NCBI RefSeq assembly: GCF_030027245.1
Contig: NZ_JASERT010000001.1
Location: forward strand, 1,075,001 to 1,139,000
Source of the DNA: Asticcacaulis sp. EMRT-3
GTDB taxonomy: Bacteria > Pseudomonadota > Alphaproteobacteria > Caulobacterales > Caulobacteraceae
Length of the DNA stretch: 64,000 nucleotides
Direction: 5' to 3'
This document shows, in pieces, positions 25,739-34,962 of the stretch (the first letter of the stretch is position 1; each line of letters starts with the position of its first letter). Below the pieces are notes generated by a model, which worked only from the letters and a program-made list of their open reading frames with translations, was not told the origin of the DNA and searched no databases. The position numbers and the translations under genes were made by a program.

Positions 25739-25924
25739 ATGCATGATCCTATGCTACCTTTACCCGGCTTGTCATCTGTAAATGGCAAGCCCGTGGTTAT
25801 AAAATTCGATGGTGGTCAGCTGTCATCTGACGGTGGCGTACTTGCCCTTCGTGAGGTCAATGAACGCCTTGGCATATCCGATCGACTTGCCATCTGTATT
25901 GTGGATCGCCGAGGTTGGTATTAA
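25739..25924 (+). pseudogene. IS1380-family transposase, N-terminal remnant
   Basis: Sixty-one residues (MHDPMLPLPGLSSVNGKPVVIKFDGGQLSSDGGVLALREVNERLGISDRLA) match the N-terminus of IS1380-family transposases, which normally run about 430-460 residues. The frame stops after IVDRRGWY and the rest of the element is missing. It is a scar next to the metal cargo genes. Confidence 0.7.
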
Positions 25925-26024
25925 GCGCACAGCTTCACATATTCGGAAATCAAACGGTATGTGGCCCCGGCCGAATGGATACGTATCGCCGCCGAATTCT
26001 TCATAAAGTTCGTCAGAAAGAGGC

Positions 26025-26285
26025 ATGGCAATGCAAACCGAACTCTTAAAGGTAAGTGGAATGACATACGGCGGTTGCGTGAGCAATGTTACGTATGCTT
26101 TGAAAGCTCTTCCAGGAGTAGGCGACGTCAACGTCTCGCTCGCGGCCGGCGAGGCTACGGTACAATACGACGAACACCGAAGCACTGCCGACCAGATTAA
26201 GGCGGCCGTGAGAGCCGCGGGCGATGGTGTGGATAGGCTGATTGGCAATGAGAGCCATCCGTCCAAAGGTAGATGCTGCGGTTAG
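26025..26285 (+). CDS. Heavy-metal-associated (HMA) domain protein with altered metal motif
   Basis: An 86-residue ferredoxin-like HMA fold: LLKVSGMTYGGCVSNVTYALKALPGVGDVNVSLAAGEATVQYDEHRSTADQIKAAVRAAG. The standard motif is GMTCxxC; here the first Cys is Tyr (GMTYGGC), leaving one thiol. A second thiol pair lies at the very C-terminus (KGRCCG). With the canonical site broken, ordinary Cu(I) or Hg(II) exchange is doubtful. The C-terminal CC could compensate. It stands alone between an IS1380 fragment and the Bax-inhibitor gene. Confidence 0.82.
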   Translation: MAMQTELLKVSGMTYGGCVSNVTYALKALPGVGDVNVSLAAGEATVQYDEHRSTADQIKAAVRAAGDGVDRLIGNESHPSKGRCCG

Positions 26286-26539
26286 ACGCTCGCACGCCCG
26301 ATCGCTGGTTTAGGGCGCAATGCCGTCACGTCTATACGCTGACTGACTTCTCGGACAGTTAGAATTCGGAATTCGCCGTGGAAACGAGCGTCATTGAGGT
26401 TGCTTGATTACGGTCAATTACAATTTGGAAACCGCGGTTTAGTTTAAGGGTCTGTTGATCAACGTAAATGCTGGCGCCGCTTCTATCGTCAACAATATCC
26501 CCCGAATTTCGCCATAGTGGAAGTCAATAGGAGAGCTCC

Positions 26540-27286
26540 TTGCTTCAAACAAATATACAGGCTTCCACCGGCTCGCAATCGGCAATATACGATGTGGGCC
26601 TGCGCGCTTACATGCTCAGAATTTACATGTACATGACAGGCGGCCTCGCAACTACGGGCGCAATTGCGCTGTTCTCTGCCCAGTCCGCGACGGCTTTACA
26701 CGCGATGTACAGCTACCAAGGTACCGCCATCGTGGGCATGAAGCCCTTGGCCTGGATTGTCATGTTCGCACCGCTGGGGCTTGTGATGTTCCTCAGTTTC
26801 GGGCTGCAGCGCATGAGCCTGTTCACTGCACAACTGAGCTACTGGGTTTATGCAGCGTTGATGGGGTTGTCGCTCTCTACCATATTCCTCACCTACACCG
26901 GCGAAAGCATAGCCAGCGCCCTCTTCATTACGGCCGGCACGTTCGGGGCCATGAGTCTCTACGGCTATTCGACCAAGCGCGATCTCACCGGCCTCGGCTC
27001 GGTACTGATGATGGGATTGATCGGCGTGATCATCGCCTCGGTCGTCAACCTTTTTCTAAAAAGCAATTCCTTGCAGTTCGGGATCTCCATCATTGGCGTC
27101 CTCGTCTTTATCGGCCTGACAGCCTACGATACCCAAAAACTCAAACTGCTGTACGCGACACTCACCGATAAGAACGATGGGCTTGGCAAGATCGTTATTC
27201 TGGGCGCGCTTACCCTGTATCTCGACTTCATCAACCTCTTCCTGCAACTGCTCTACCTCTTTGGCAACCGGCGCAAAAGTTGGTGA
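26540..27286 (+). CDS. Bax inhibitor-1/YccA family membrane protein
   Basis: A 248-residue protein with seven hydrophobic helices and the BI-1 signature near the end: IGVLVFIGLTAYDTQKLK, followed by GALTLYLDFINLFLQLLYLFG. The YDTQ and DFINLF blocks are diagnostic of the family, whose members form pH-sensitive calcium leak channels or interact with FtsH. It starts with TTG at 26540, with AGGAG about 6 nt upstream. A gene for a Met-rich exported protein follows 35 bp later and may be cotranscribed. Confidence 0.9.
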   Translation: MLQTNIQASTGSQSAIYDVGLRAYMLRIYMYMTGGLATTGAIALFSAQSATALHAMYSYQGTAIVGMKPLAWIVMFAPLGLVMFLSFGLQRMSLFTAQLSYWVYAALMGLSLSTIFLTYTGESIASALFITAGTFGAMSLYGYSTKRDLTGLGSVLMMGLIGVIIASVVNLFLKSNSLQFGISIIGVLVFIGLTAYDTQKLKLLYATLTDKNDGLGKIVILGALTLYLDFINLFLQLLYLFGNRRKSW

Positions 27287-27321
27287 CCGTTCCAATCAAT
27301 CACGACAACTGGAGATATCTC

Positions 27322-27822
27322 ATGAATATCAAGTTCCAATCCCTTCTGCTGGCTTCGACCCTCGTCCTGTCGGCCGGGGTGGCCAATGCCCAAAACATGG
27401 CACCGACAAGCCCGGCGAAAGTAATGCCCATGACGGCACCGATGACGGCACCCATGAAGTCGCCAGCGATGCCTATGGCATCTGGCGGTATAACCGACAT
27501 GAAGGCCCATATGGGCGACATGCAAAAGCATATGGGAGATATGGCCGAGAAGATGCAGGCCATGGACGCACAGATGCAAAGCATGGCCAAGACGGAAACC
27601 AGTCCCGCCAAACGGAAGAAGATGGCCGCTATGCACGCCGATATGGCCGCGCAAATGCAGGACATGCAAAAGATGCAAGCCATGATGGGCTCAATGCCGT
27701 GCATGAAGGACGGCCAAATGGGGATGATGGGCAACCAAGGAGGCACGATGCCCGATCAATCGTCATCGTCCTCGGCGGCATCCGATAGCGCAGATCACGA
27801 TATCCATCATCCCGCGAAGTAG
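27322..27822 (+). CDS. Exported Met-rich protein, probably copper/silver binding
   Basis: A 166-residue protein. The signal peptide is MNIKFQSLLLASTLVLSAGVANAQ. The mature part is dominated by Met (MAPTSPAKVMPMTAPMTAPMKSPAMPM; MKAHMGDMQKHMGDMAEKMQAMDAQMQSMAK; MHADMAAQMQDMQKMQAMMG) and predicted to form a long amphipathic helix. Spaced Met and His residues are typical ligands for Cu(I)/Ag(I) in periplasmic proteins. GGAG lies 8 nt before the chosen ATG. The protein ends with Ser- and His-containing DSADHDIHH. No family domain is certain; a metal-buffer role is inferred. Confidence 0.72.
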   Translation: MNIKFQSLLLASTLVLSAGVANAQNMAPTSPAKVMPMTAPMTAPMKSPAMPMASGGITDMKAHMGDMQKHMGDMAEKMQAMDAQMQSMAKTETSPAKRKKMAAMHADMAAQMQDMQKMQAMMGSMPCMKDGQMGMMGNQGGTMPDQSSSSSAASDSADHDIHHPAK

Positions 27823-27985
27823 GCTCTTCTGTGGGCGCCTCACTTGGCGCGCCATCGCGGGTAGCCTCCAGAAAATGACTCTCCTTGTAAACCGGTCTGG
27901 CTCAGCTCCCATAATATAGGCGCCGTAATCTTTGCAGTGATCGCCATCAAACCCAGGTTTGTCTTCAGCGGCAGGCCTCACAAAT

Positions 27986-29413
27986 GGTCGTGTCCCAGCG
28001 AGTGGTGTAACTGGGTAAGAGCGTAGCGCATGGCTCGCTGCCCATTCAAAAGGGCAAAGCGAGCCTTAGCGTAGCGGGTTGGTCATCAGTGATTTTCGGA
28101 TAGGTTTGGGTTGCGACACTCATTCCAGAACGAAAGAACACCGATGACCGACGATATGATGGCCCTGAAAGGGCTTGTTGAAAAGACCTCAGACAGCGAT
28201 TTGTTGCGCGACATGATCAGCTTCACGGCTGAACGCTTGATGGCATTGGAAGTGAGCGGCATGACCGGTGCCGGCTACCATGAGAAAACCGGCGACCGGC
28301 TGGTCCAGCGCAACGGCTATCGTGACCGAGACTGGGAAACACGCGCAGGCACGGTCGAGCTTCGGATCCCGAAGCTTCGTAAAGGCAGTTACTTCCCGGG
28401 TTTCCTGGAGCCCAGGCGCGTGGCCGAGAAGGCACTGACGGCTGTGATCCAGGAGGCTTACGTTCAGGGTATCTCGACGCGCTCTGTCGATGATCTGGTC
28501 AAGGCGATGGGGATGAGCGGCATCTCCAAGAGTCAGGTCAGTCGGCTGTGCGAAGAGATCGATGACCGTGTGAAGGCTTTCCTGAACCGCCCCATTGAAG
28601 GGGAATGGCCATACATCTGGATTGACGCTACGTATCTGAAGGTGCGCCGGGGCGGCCGTATCGTCTCGGTCGCCGTCATCATCTGCGTTGGCGTCAACAG
28701 CGACGGCAGGCGTGAAGTGCTGGGCATGGAGGTCGGCACCTCGGAAGCCGAACCGATCTGGGCAGAGTTCCTGCGCAACCTGACACGCCGGGGCCTGCGT
28801 GGTGTCAAACTTGTGGTCTCTGATGCCCACATCGGGATCAAGGGTGCCGTCTCCAAGGTTCTCAACGCCACCTGGCAGCGCTGCCGTGTTCACTTCATGC
28901 GCAATGTCTGCGCCCATGCCGGCAAGAGCGGGCGACGCGTCGTCTCTGCCTTCATCGGCACGGCCTTCGCCCAGGAGACGGCGGAAACGGCGAGTACCCA
29001 ATGGCGAAACGTCGCCGACCAGCTCAGGCCCAAAATGCCAAAGCTGGCCACGATCATGGACGAGGCTGAGCACGATGTCCTGGCCTATATGACCTTCCCG
29101 AAGGAACACCGCATCAAGCTGCACTCAACCAACCCCATTGAACGGCTCAATGGCGAAATCAAGCGTCGCTGCGATGTCGTGGGCATCTTCCCAAACGACG
29201 ATGCCATCACCAGACTGGTCGGCGCCATCCTGCTCGAACAGAACGATGAATGGGCGGTTCAGCGCGGGCGCTACATTACCCTTGAAACCATCGCACAACT
29301 CAGCGATGATCCACTTCTCAGCATGCCAGCCGTGGCAAACTGAGCGAAACCCGGACCTGTCCGGAAGTCATTGATGCCAAGCGCTCAATTACACCACGCC
29401 CTGGGGCACGATC
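27986..29413 (+). mobile_element. IS256-family insertion sequence, copy A
   Basis: A 1428-bp element with imperfect terminal repeats (GGTCGTGTCCCAGCG against GATCGTGCCCCAGGG; 23 of 28 positions match). It is flanked by the 8-bp direct repeat TCACAAAT (27978-27985 and 29414-29421), so this copy is an undisturbed transposition. It lies just upstream of csoR, ending about 40 bp before that gene's -35 region. Confidence 0.93.
28144..29343 (+). CDS. IS256-family transposase (copy A)
   Basis: A 399-residue mutator-type transposase: [48 protein letters not shown], and catalytic Asp in [12 protein letters not shown] and in [14 protein letters not shown]. The signature [12 protein letters not shown] and the catalytic Glu region ([24 protein letters not shown]) are intact. 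I start at [11 protein letters not shown]. Copy B at 49991-51190 differs by one visible residue in the middle (Val to Met after EPRR) and one near the end. Confidence 0.95.
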   Translation: MTDDMMALKGLVEKTSDSDLLRDMISFTAERLMALEVSGMTGAGYHEKTGDRLVQRNGYRDRDWETRAGTVELRIPKLRKGSYFPGFLEPRRVAEKALTAVIQEAYVQGISTRSVDDLVKAMGMSGISKSQVSRLCEEIDDRVKAFLNRPIEGEWPYIWIDATYLKVRRGGRIVSVAVIICVGVNSDGRREVLGMEVGTSEAEPIWAEFLRNLTRRGLRGVKLVVSDAHIGIKGAVSKVLNATWQRCRVHFMRNVCAHAGKSGRRVVSAFIGTAFAQETAETASTQWRNVADQLRPKMPKLATIMDEAEHDVLAYMTFPKEHRIKLHSTNPIERLNGEIKRRCDVVGIFPNDDAITRLVGAILLEQNDEWAVQRGRYITLETIAQLSDDPLLSMPAVAN

Positions 29414-29456
29414 TCACAAATTGCCTGCCCGACATTGCACATTGAATATTGATGGC

Positions 29457-29462
29457 TTGACA
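29457..29462 (+). promoter_or_regulatory. Candidate -35 element of csoR
   Basis: A perfect TTGACA lies just upstream of the two CsoR-type palindromes. The -10 is not clear-cut and probably falls inside the AT-rich operator arms near 29480-29489. Confidence 0.4.
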
Positions 29463-29467
29463 TCGCA

Positions 29468-29506
29468 ATATACCCCTCACAGGTATATACCCGATCAGGG
29501 TATATA
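29468..29506. promoter_or_regulatory. Tandem overlapping CsoR-type operators
   Basis: Two inverted repeats overlap. The first, 29468-29488, is ATATACC-N7-GGTATAT. The second, 29484-29506, is TATATACCC-N5-GGGTATATA with perfect 9-bp arms. TACCC/GGGTA half-sites are the hallmark of CsoR operators. They lie 12-50 bp before the csoR start and would allow autoregulation of csoR-copA. The spacing of the second palindrome (5 nt) differs from the first (7 nt). Confidence 0.75.
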
Positions 29507-29517
29507 TTGAGGTCGCA

Positions 29518-29793
29518 ATGTCCGAACATCCATCCCACACCGAACAACTGCCGCGCCTGAACCGGGCGGGCGGCCAGATCGAAGGAATCAAGCGCATGAT
29601 CGGCGAAGGCCAGTATTGCGTCGATATCCTGACCCAACTCCGGGCCGTGCGCAGCGCCATCAAGACCATCGAACTTAGCGTGCTCGAAACCCACATGAAA
29701 TCCTGCCTCGTCAAGTCTTGTGCCTGCGGCGACGACACCACGCGCGATAAGCAACTCGCCGAAATCATGGTTCTTCTCAAGAAGTACGAATAG
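29518..29793 (+). CDS. csoR: Copper-sensing repressor CsoR
   Basis: A 91-residue CsoR-family regulator: LPRLNRAGGQIEGIKRMIGEGQYCVDILTQLRAVRSAIKTIELSVLETHMKSCLVKSCACG. The Cu(I) ligand pattern Cys (QYCVDIL), His and Cys (ETHMKSC) is complete, and further cysteines follow (KSCAC). On binding Cu(I) the family releases its DNA. Operators lie directly upstream, and copA begins 9 bp after the stop, so this is an autoregulated repressor-pump operon. A further matching operator precedes the pco cluster 2.4 kb downstream. Confidence 0.92.
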   Translation: MSEHPSHTEQLPRLNRAGGQIEGIKRMIGEGQYCVDILTQLRAVRSAIKTIELSVLETHMKSCLVKSCACGDDTTRDKQLAEIMVLLKKYE

Positions 29794-29802
29794 GAGGCCA
29801 AC

Positions 29803-32184
29803 ATGGCCGACGAACTTAATGCAAACGCCTTGTGCTGCCATTCTGGCAAAACGGAGACCGCGCCTTTGCCGCAGGACGTCGGAACGACAACGGCTGAAAA
29901 GCGCTATACGTGCCCCATGCATCCGGACGTTCATCAGTCAGGACCAGGGCAGTGCCCAAAATGTGGCATGAACCTTGTACCTGAAGCGGCTGACTCGACA
30001 GATCAGGCGACGCCCGACTGTTGCCACGGTGAGCACAATCATGGGGTAGCCAACCCAAAACACGCCCCTAACACCGGCGGTAAGGTCAGTTATACCTGTC
30101 CGATGCATCCACAGATCCATGAAGACAAGCCTGGCGCCTGTCCGATCTGCGGCATGGCCTTGGAGCCTGAGACCGTAGCCCTGGAAGATCACGGCAATCC
30201 CGAACTCAAAGATATGACCCTCAGATTCTGGGTGGCTGCGGCCTTGAGCCTGCCGGTATTCATCCTGGCCATGGGCGAACATCTGCCTATGCTATCGCGT
30301 CTCATCCCACATCAGAGTTCCGTCTATATCCAGATGGTTCTGGCGACACCTGTAGTTTTATGGGCGGGCGCGCCCTTCTTTGCCCGCGGCTGGATCTCGA
30401 TCATCACCCGAAACCTCAACATGTTCACCCTGATCGCCTTGGGCACGGGTGTGTCGTGGGCGTACAGCATGGTTGCCGCTCTGCTACCCGACCTCCTGCC
30501 CGCATCGGACATGGGATTTCCGCCCGTCTATTTTGAAGCGGCCGCCGTCGTCACGGCGCTGGTTCTTCTAGGCCAGGTTTTGGAATTGAAAGCCCGCTCG
30601 CAAACGGGAGATGCTATCAAGGCCCTGCTACGATTGGCCCCAACAACGGCGACACGTATAAAGTCAGATGGCAGCGATGAAACCGTGCCGCTCGAAGACG
30701 TGCAGGTCGAAGATCATTTGCGCGTGCGACCTGGCGAAAAAGTGCCGGTCGATGGCGAGATCATTGAAGGGCAAAGCCATATCGATGAATCCATGGTGAC
30801 TGGCGAAGCTATGCCAGTGGCCAAGGCTGTCGGGGCCAAGGTCACAGGCGCCACGCTCAATCAGGCCGGCAGTTTCGTTATGAAGGTCACGCGAGTGGGC
30901 GGCGATACTCTTCTGGCCCAGATCGTCCATATGGTTAGCAAGGCTCAGCGCTCACGCGCACCGATCCAACGCGTTGCTGACACGGTTTCGGGTTATTTTG
31001 TACCCATCGTAGTCGGCATTGCGGTGCTGACAGCCATCATCTGGTTTGTTTTTGGCCCTGAGCCGAAATTCGCCTATGCCCTGCTTAATGCCATCGCCGT
31101 CCTGATCATTGCCTGTCCCTGCGCGCTTGGGCTGGCTACACCCATGTCGATCATGGCGGGCACGGGTCGTGCGGCGCGCGCAGGCATTCTGATCCGTGAT
31201 GCCGCCGCCCTTGAAGCCTTCCAGACGGTCGACACGCTCGTTTTCGACAAGACCGGCACGCTCACCGAAGGCAAGCCGCGCCTGATCGAGATCAAGGCGC
31301 TTGCAGGGTTTGACGCAGACCGGCTGCTGGCGCTTAGCGCCTCGCTGGAAGGCTCCAGCGAACACCCGTTGGCGATAGCTATCATCAACGGCGCCAAGGA
31401 CAAGAAAATAAGCCTGTTCAAAGCAGAAGACTTTGCCTCGATTACCGGAAAGGGTGTCACCGGCAAGATAGATGGCGCGGTGACGGCTCTGGGTAATGCC
31501 GCCCTCCTGAAGGATCTCGGCGCGGATGAAGCTGCGCTTAGTAACCTGTCTAAAGCCTATCGTGACGCCGGACAGACCGTCATCTATGTCGCCATCGAGA
31601 AAAAAGCTGCTGGCATCATCGTTGTCGCCGACCCGATCAAGGCGACGACACCAGAAGCGCTCAAGGCGCTCAAGGCACAGGGCCTGCGTCTGGTCATGCT
31701 GACCGGCGACAATGCGGCAACCGCTCAGGCGGTCGCTAAGCAACTCGGTCTTGATGAGGTCAAGGCGGACGTGCCGCCCGAGGGTAAGGCAGAAGTCGTG
31801 CAAAACCTGATCAAAGAAGGCCGTAAAGTCGCCATGGCGGGCGACGGCGTCAACGATGCGCCTGCCCTGGCATCGGCTACAGTTGGCATTGCCATGGGTA
31901 ACGGCACAGATATTGCCATGGAAAGTGCTGGCATTACCCTGATCAAGGGCGACCTGTTAGGCGTGGTTCATGCCCGGATTTTGAGTCGGGCCGTGATGAA
32001 CAACATCCGCCAGAATCTGTTCTTTGCCTTCTTTTATAACGCGCTTGGTGTGCCGGTCGCTGCGGGGGTTTTATATCCATTCTTCGGAATATTGCTGTCG
32101 CCGATTATCGCAAGTGCTGCCATGTCGTTCAGTTCCGTATCTGTCATCGTCAATGCCTTGCGAATTCGAAACGTGAAACTCTGA
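29803..32184 (+). CDS. copA: Cu(I)-exporting P-type ATPase
   Basis: A 793-residue P1B-type ATPase. Instead of HMA domains the N-terminus has two heavy-metal-binding repeats ([24 protein letters not shown] near residue 35 and [24 protein letters not shown] near 97). A Cys/His linker (CCHGEHNH) and an early CCH lie around them. The core has MVTGEAMPV (actuator), [12 protein letters not shown] (CPC metal site, near 437), [10 protein letters not shown] (phosphorylated Asp near 481), SSEHPLA and [12 protein letters not shown]. All catalytic motifs are intact. The family pumps Cu(I) or Ag(I) out of the cytoplasm. It is in an operon with csoR. Confidence 0.93.
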   Translation: MADELNANALCCHSGKTETAPLPQDVGTTTAEKRYTCPMHPDVHQSGPGQCPKCGMNLVPEAADSTDQATPDCCHGEHNHGVANPKHAPNTGGKVSYTCPMHPQIHEDKPGACPICGMALEPETVALEDHGNPELKDMTLRFWVAAALSLPVFILAMGEHLPMLSRLIPHQSSVYIQMVLATPVVLWAGAPFFARGWISIITRNLNMFTLIALGTGVSWAYSMVAALLPDLLPASDMGFPPVYFEAAAVVTALVLLGQVLELKARSQTGDAIKALLRLAPTTATRIKSDGSDETVPLEDVQVEDHLRVRPGEKVPVDGEIIEGQSHIDESMVTGEAMPVAKAVGAKVTGATLNQAGSFVMKVTRVGGDTLLAQIVHMVSKAQRSRAPIQRVADTVSGYFVPIVVGIAVLTAIIWFVFGPEPKFAYALLNAIAVLIIACPCALGLATPMSIMAGTGRAARAGILIRDAAALEAFQTVDTLVFDKTGTLTEGKPRLIEIKALAGFDADRLLALSASLEGSSEHPLAIAIINGAKDKKISLFKAEDFASITGKGVTGKIDGAVTALGNAALLKDLGADEAALSNLSKAYRDAGQTVIYVAIEKKAAGIIVVADPIKATTPEALKALKAQGLRLVMLTGDNAATAQAVAKQLGLDEVKADVPPEGKAEVVQNLIKEGRKVAMAGDGVNDAPALASATVGIAMGNGTDIAMESAGITLIKGDLLGVVHARILSRAVMNNIRQNLFFAFFYNALGVPVAAGVLYPFFGILLSPIIASAAMSFSSVSVIVNALRIRNVKL

Positions 32185-32215
32185 CGCCGCCCGTAATGCC
32201 TCAACGAAAGGCGCA

Positions 32216-32244
32216 TTGACTTGAATACCTACCGGGGGTATACG
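32216..32244 (+). promoter_or_regulatory. pco operon promoter with embedded CsoR operator
   Basis: TTGACT (32216-32221) and TATACG (32239-32244) are separated by exactly 17 bp, a sound sigma-70-type promoter. ATACCTACCGGGGGTAT (32225-32241) fills the spacer and reaches into the -10. It has the length and layout of the known CsoR box of Gram-positive copZA promoters. A bound repressor would block RNA polymerase directly. This places the pco genes under the CsoR encoded 2.4 kb upstream. Confidence 0.72.
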
Positions 32245-32303
32245 CCGCCCTATAACGAGTTCTCATTTAATTTTTTAACAAAGATCGCGTTATCTGGCGT
32301 TTC

Positions 32304-32702
32304 ATGACTAAGGTTTGGACAAGATTGCTGATGGGACTGGTGTTCGTCTTCGTGACGATTACCTCGCCTCTGCATGCCACAGCCATGTCGCTAGGCCAGG
32401 CGCATGTTCCTGGGGCGGCTCAAGCTGCTTCAATGCCCGGCATGAGCGCTGAATGTGCCAAAGCCATGGCAGCGCAAGCCGCGAAGGACAGCCCGTCAAA
32501 AAAGGCGGCGGGTCATATGGGCGGCGGCTGTTGCTCGAACGGCTGTAGCTGTCCACTTAGCCATTGCCCGGCGACACCGTCATTGCTGACTTATCTTCTT
32601 CCGGCCGTCTTCCAGATGGAGACGTCTTCGCTGGATGGGCAGAGCGCGCAAGCTCTGCCCTCCTATCTCGCCGACACGCTGAAACGGCCACCGCGAGCCT
32701 AA
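32304..32702 (+). CDS. CopL-like Cys-rich exported protein
   Basis: A 132-residue protein with a signal peptide (LLMGLVFVFVTITSPLHATA). The mature domain has a Met/Cys/His cluster: MPGMSAECAKAMA, then HMGGGCCSNGCSCPLSHCPATPSL. Position, size and composition resemble CopL, a short metal-binding protein encoded ahead of copAB in Xanthomonas, but no strict domain match can be claimed. Six closely spaced cysteines make Cu(I) binding likely. It is the first gene behind the CsoR-controlled promoter, and the multicopper oxidase gene follows 106 bp after its stop. Confidence 0.65.
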   Translation: MTKVWTRLLMGLVFVFVTITSPLHATAMSLGQAHVPGAAQAASMPGMSAECAKAMAAQAAKDSPSKKAAGHMGGGCCSNGCSCPLSHCPATPSLLTYLLPAVFQMETSSLDGQSAQALPSYLADTLKRPPRA

Positions 32703-32808
32703 TCCTGAAATCGTGACCTTGCTGTGCGCCTATGGGCGCCGCATTCCCAAGCTTCTTTGCACCCTCATCATCGGTGGCGAAGTGTGTCTTCTCTCAGGAT
32801 TTACAATC

Positions 32809-34962
32809 ATGAACCGCCTATTATCGCTGGTGTTCGGTCTGCTGGCTCTGGCTTTATGGCCATCGCTCACTCAGGCCGCACCGGTCCACCATGTTCAGGA
32901 ATATAACCTCACCATCGCCCGCCAGATGGTTGAGGTTGCAGGCAAGCCTCGCAGCCGCATCACCGTCAATGGCACCAGTCCCGGCCCCGTTCTGCGCTTC
33001 ACCGATGGCGATGACGCCATCATTCACGTCACCAATACCATGAGTGAGGACTCGTCGATTCACTGGCACGGACTGCTGGTGCCTGCGTCTCAGGATGGGG
33101 TTCCAGGCTTCAACGGCTTTGACGGCATACGGCCCGGCCAGACCTTCACCTATCACTTCCATATCAAGCAATCGGGCACATACTGGTATCACGCCCACTC
33201 TATGGGGCAGGAGCAGGATGGCCTGTTCGGTGCCATCGTCATCGCTCCGGCACCCGGATCGCAGGACGCGGCCGAGGATGTGAAATCAGACCGCGATTAC
33301 ACCGTCGTTCTGTCAGACGAGAGCCTTGAGCCCGCCCGCTCTATCGAGGCTCACCTTAAAATGTCCTCGGACTATTACGCCTATCATCGCCGTACCCTGG
33401 GCGACTTCTTCTCCGAGGTCGGCAAGATGGGCCTCGGCAAGGCGCTCAAAAAAGCAGGCCAGTGGGGCAGGATGAATATGAGCCCCAATGACCTCGCTGA
33501 TGTTGAGGGCTATATCTTCATTGTCAATGGCGAAAGCCCCACTCAGAATTGGACCGGCCTTTTCAAGCCGGGCGAAAAGGTGCGCCTTCGCTTCATCAAT
33601 GCCGCCTCCATGACCATGTATGATGTGCGCATTCCCGGTCTGAAAATGACGGTGGTTGCCGCCGATGGTCAACCGGTCGAACCGGTCAGCATCGATGAGT
33701 TCCGCATCGGCAATGCCGAAACCTATGATGTCATCGTCGAACCAAAGGACGACAAGGCCTACACGATCGCAGCCGAACCGATCGACCGCACGGGTTTTGC
33801 CATCGGCACCCTGGCGCCGCGTGACGGTATGAAGGGCGACATGCCCGCTCAGCGTCCGCGTTCCATCCTCACCATGTCCGATATGAATATGAGCATGATG
33901 ATGATGGAAGACCCGAAAATGGACATGTCGGCCATGGACGGACCGAGCGGCTGGGCCGATGCCCATGCGCCCGAAGGTACCAAGATCCTCAGCTACAATG
34001 ATCTCATCTATCGCGACACGCAGGGAGATACCCGCGAACCGACACGCGAAATCACCGTTCATCTCGACGGCAATATGGAACGCTATGTCTGGACGATCAA
34101 CGGCAAGACGTTCGATCCGAATGTCGGCATCCATGTCGCCTACAACGAACGCGTCCGCCTGATCCTGGTGAATGACAGCATGATGGCGCACCCGATGCAC
34201 CTTCACGGCATGTTCGTTCAGTTGGAAAATGGCCAGCCCATGGACAAGCTACCGAACAAGCACACCGTTATTGTGCCTCCCGGACAAACCGTATCAGTAA
34301 TCCTGACGGCTGATAATGAAGGCACCTGGGCGTTCCATTGCCACCTCATGTACCACATGCTGTCCGGCATGATGACCGACCTCGTCGTCGAAAAGCCGGG
34401 CGCCCCACCTCCCGCGTCCATGCCGTCTGCCACAGGGGACATGAAGGGTATGAGCGGCATGTCCGGAATGGATATGGGCAAGTCACCCACGTCCGGCACG
34501 TCGGGCGATATGAAGGGCATGGACATGAGTCAGTCCGCCAGCCCTTCCGCGCCACTCACCAAACCCAATGACATGAGCGGGATGCAGATGCCAACGCCAG
34601 ACGCAAAAGCAGCCGAACCAAGCGGAGCCACGGGTTCGGCCATGCCGGGCATGGATATGGGCGCCAACGACCAAGGCCCGCCACCTGGCCCTCCCATGGT
34701 CATGACCGCGCCGGACGCCAAGCCGACGACGTCTACGCCTGACGCCATGAACGGCATGGCTGGAATGGACATGAGCAAGAAGCCGGCAGCCAAGGCGCCT
34801 CCTCCAAAGAAAAAGGTGGCAGCCGTCAAAAAGAAGGGTGCGCCCGAACCCAAGCCCGCCCCAATGAAGATGGACGGCATGAACATGGGCGGCATGAACA
34901 TAGGCGGCATGGATATGAGTGGGTCTGTAACCACCAGCAAGGAGGCTTCCCATGCGCACTAA
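32809..34962 (+). CDS. pcoA: Multicopper oxidase PcoA/CopA with long Met-rich tail
   Basis: A 717-residue periplasmic multicopper oxidase. Copper-ligand motifs are in order: HWHG (near residue 85), YWYHAHS (near 127), HPMHLHG (near 461) and HCHLMYHMLSGMM (near 510). The family oxidises Cu(I) and binds copper in the periplasm. After residue 530 comes a 190-residue tail of repeated MxGM/MDM units (MSGMSGMDMG, MPGMDMG, MNGMAGMDMS, MDGMNMGGMNIGGMDMSG) and a Lys/Pro stretch, a large Cu(I) store. The signal peptide MNRLLSLVFGLLALALWPSLTQA has no twin arginine, unlike classic PcoA. I chose ATG 32809, with AGGA upstream; a longer frame starts at 32713. The 3' end overlaps pcoB by 11 bp. Confidence 0.92.
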   Translation: MNRLLSLVFGLLALALWPSLTQAAPVHHVQEYNLTIARQMVEVAGKPRSRITVNGTSPGPVLRFTDGDDAIIHVTNTMSEDSSIHWHGLLVPASQDGVPGFNGFDGIRPGQTFTYHFHIKQSGTYWYHAHSMGQEQDGLFGAIVIAPAPGSQDAAEDVKSDRDYTVVLSDESLEPARSIEAHLKMSSDYYAYHRRTLGDFFSEVGKMGLGKALKKAGQWGRMNMSPNDLADVEGYIFIVNGESPTQNWTGLFKPGEKVRLRFINAASMTMYDVRIPGLKMTVVAADGQPVEPVSIDEFRIGNAETYDVIVEPKDDKAYTIAAEPIDRTGFAIGTLAPRDGMKGDMPAQRPRSILTMSDMNMSMMMMEDPKMDMSAMDGPSGWADAHAPEGTKILSYNDLIYRDTQGDTREPTREITVHLDGNMERYVWTINGKTFDPNVGIHVAYNERVRLILVNDSMMAHPMHLHGMFVQLENGQPMDKLPNKHTVIVPPGQTVSVILTADNEGTWAFHCHLMYHMLSGMMTDLVVEKPGAPPPASMPSATGDMKGMSGMSGMDMGKSPTSGTSGDMKGMDMSQSASPSAPLTKPNDMSGMQMPTPDAKAAEPSGATGSAMPGMDMGANDQGPPPGPPMVMTAPDAKPTTSTPDAMNGMAGMDMSKKPAAKAPPPKKKVAAVKKKGAPEPKPAPMKMDGMNMGGMNIGGMDMSGSVTTSKEASHAH

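Noticed and set aside
27763..27981. A 72-codon GTG-start frame upstream of IS256 copy A
   Set aside because: Overlaps the Met-rich protein gene antisense and has no family match.
28189..29124. A 311-codon open frame antisense to the IS256 transposase (and its twin at 50036-50971)
   Set aside because: It is the mirror of a well-supported transposase, has no recognisable domain and recurs only because the element is duplicated.
30952..31803. A 283-codon minus-strand frame inside copA
   Set aside because: Antisense to the P-type ATPase catalytic domain; no family features of its own.
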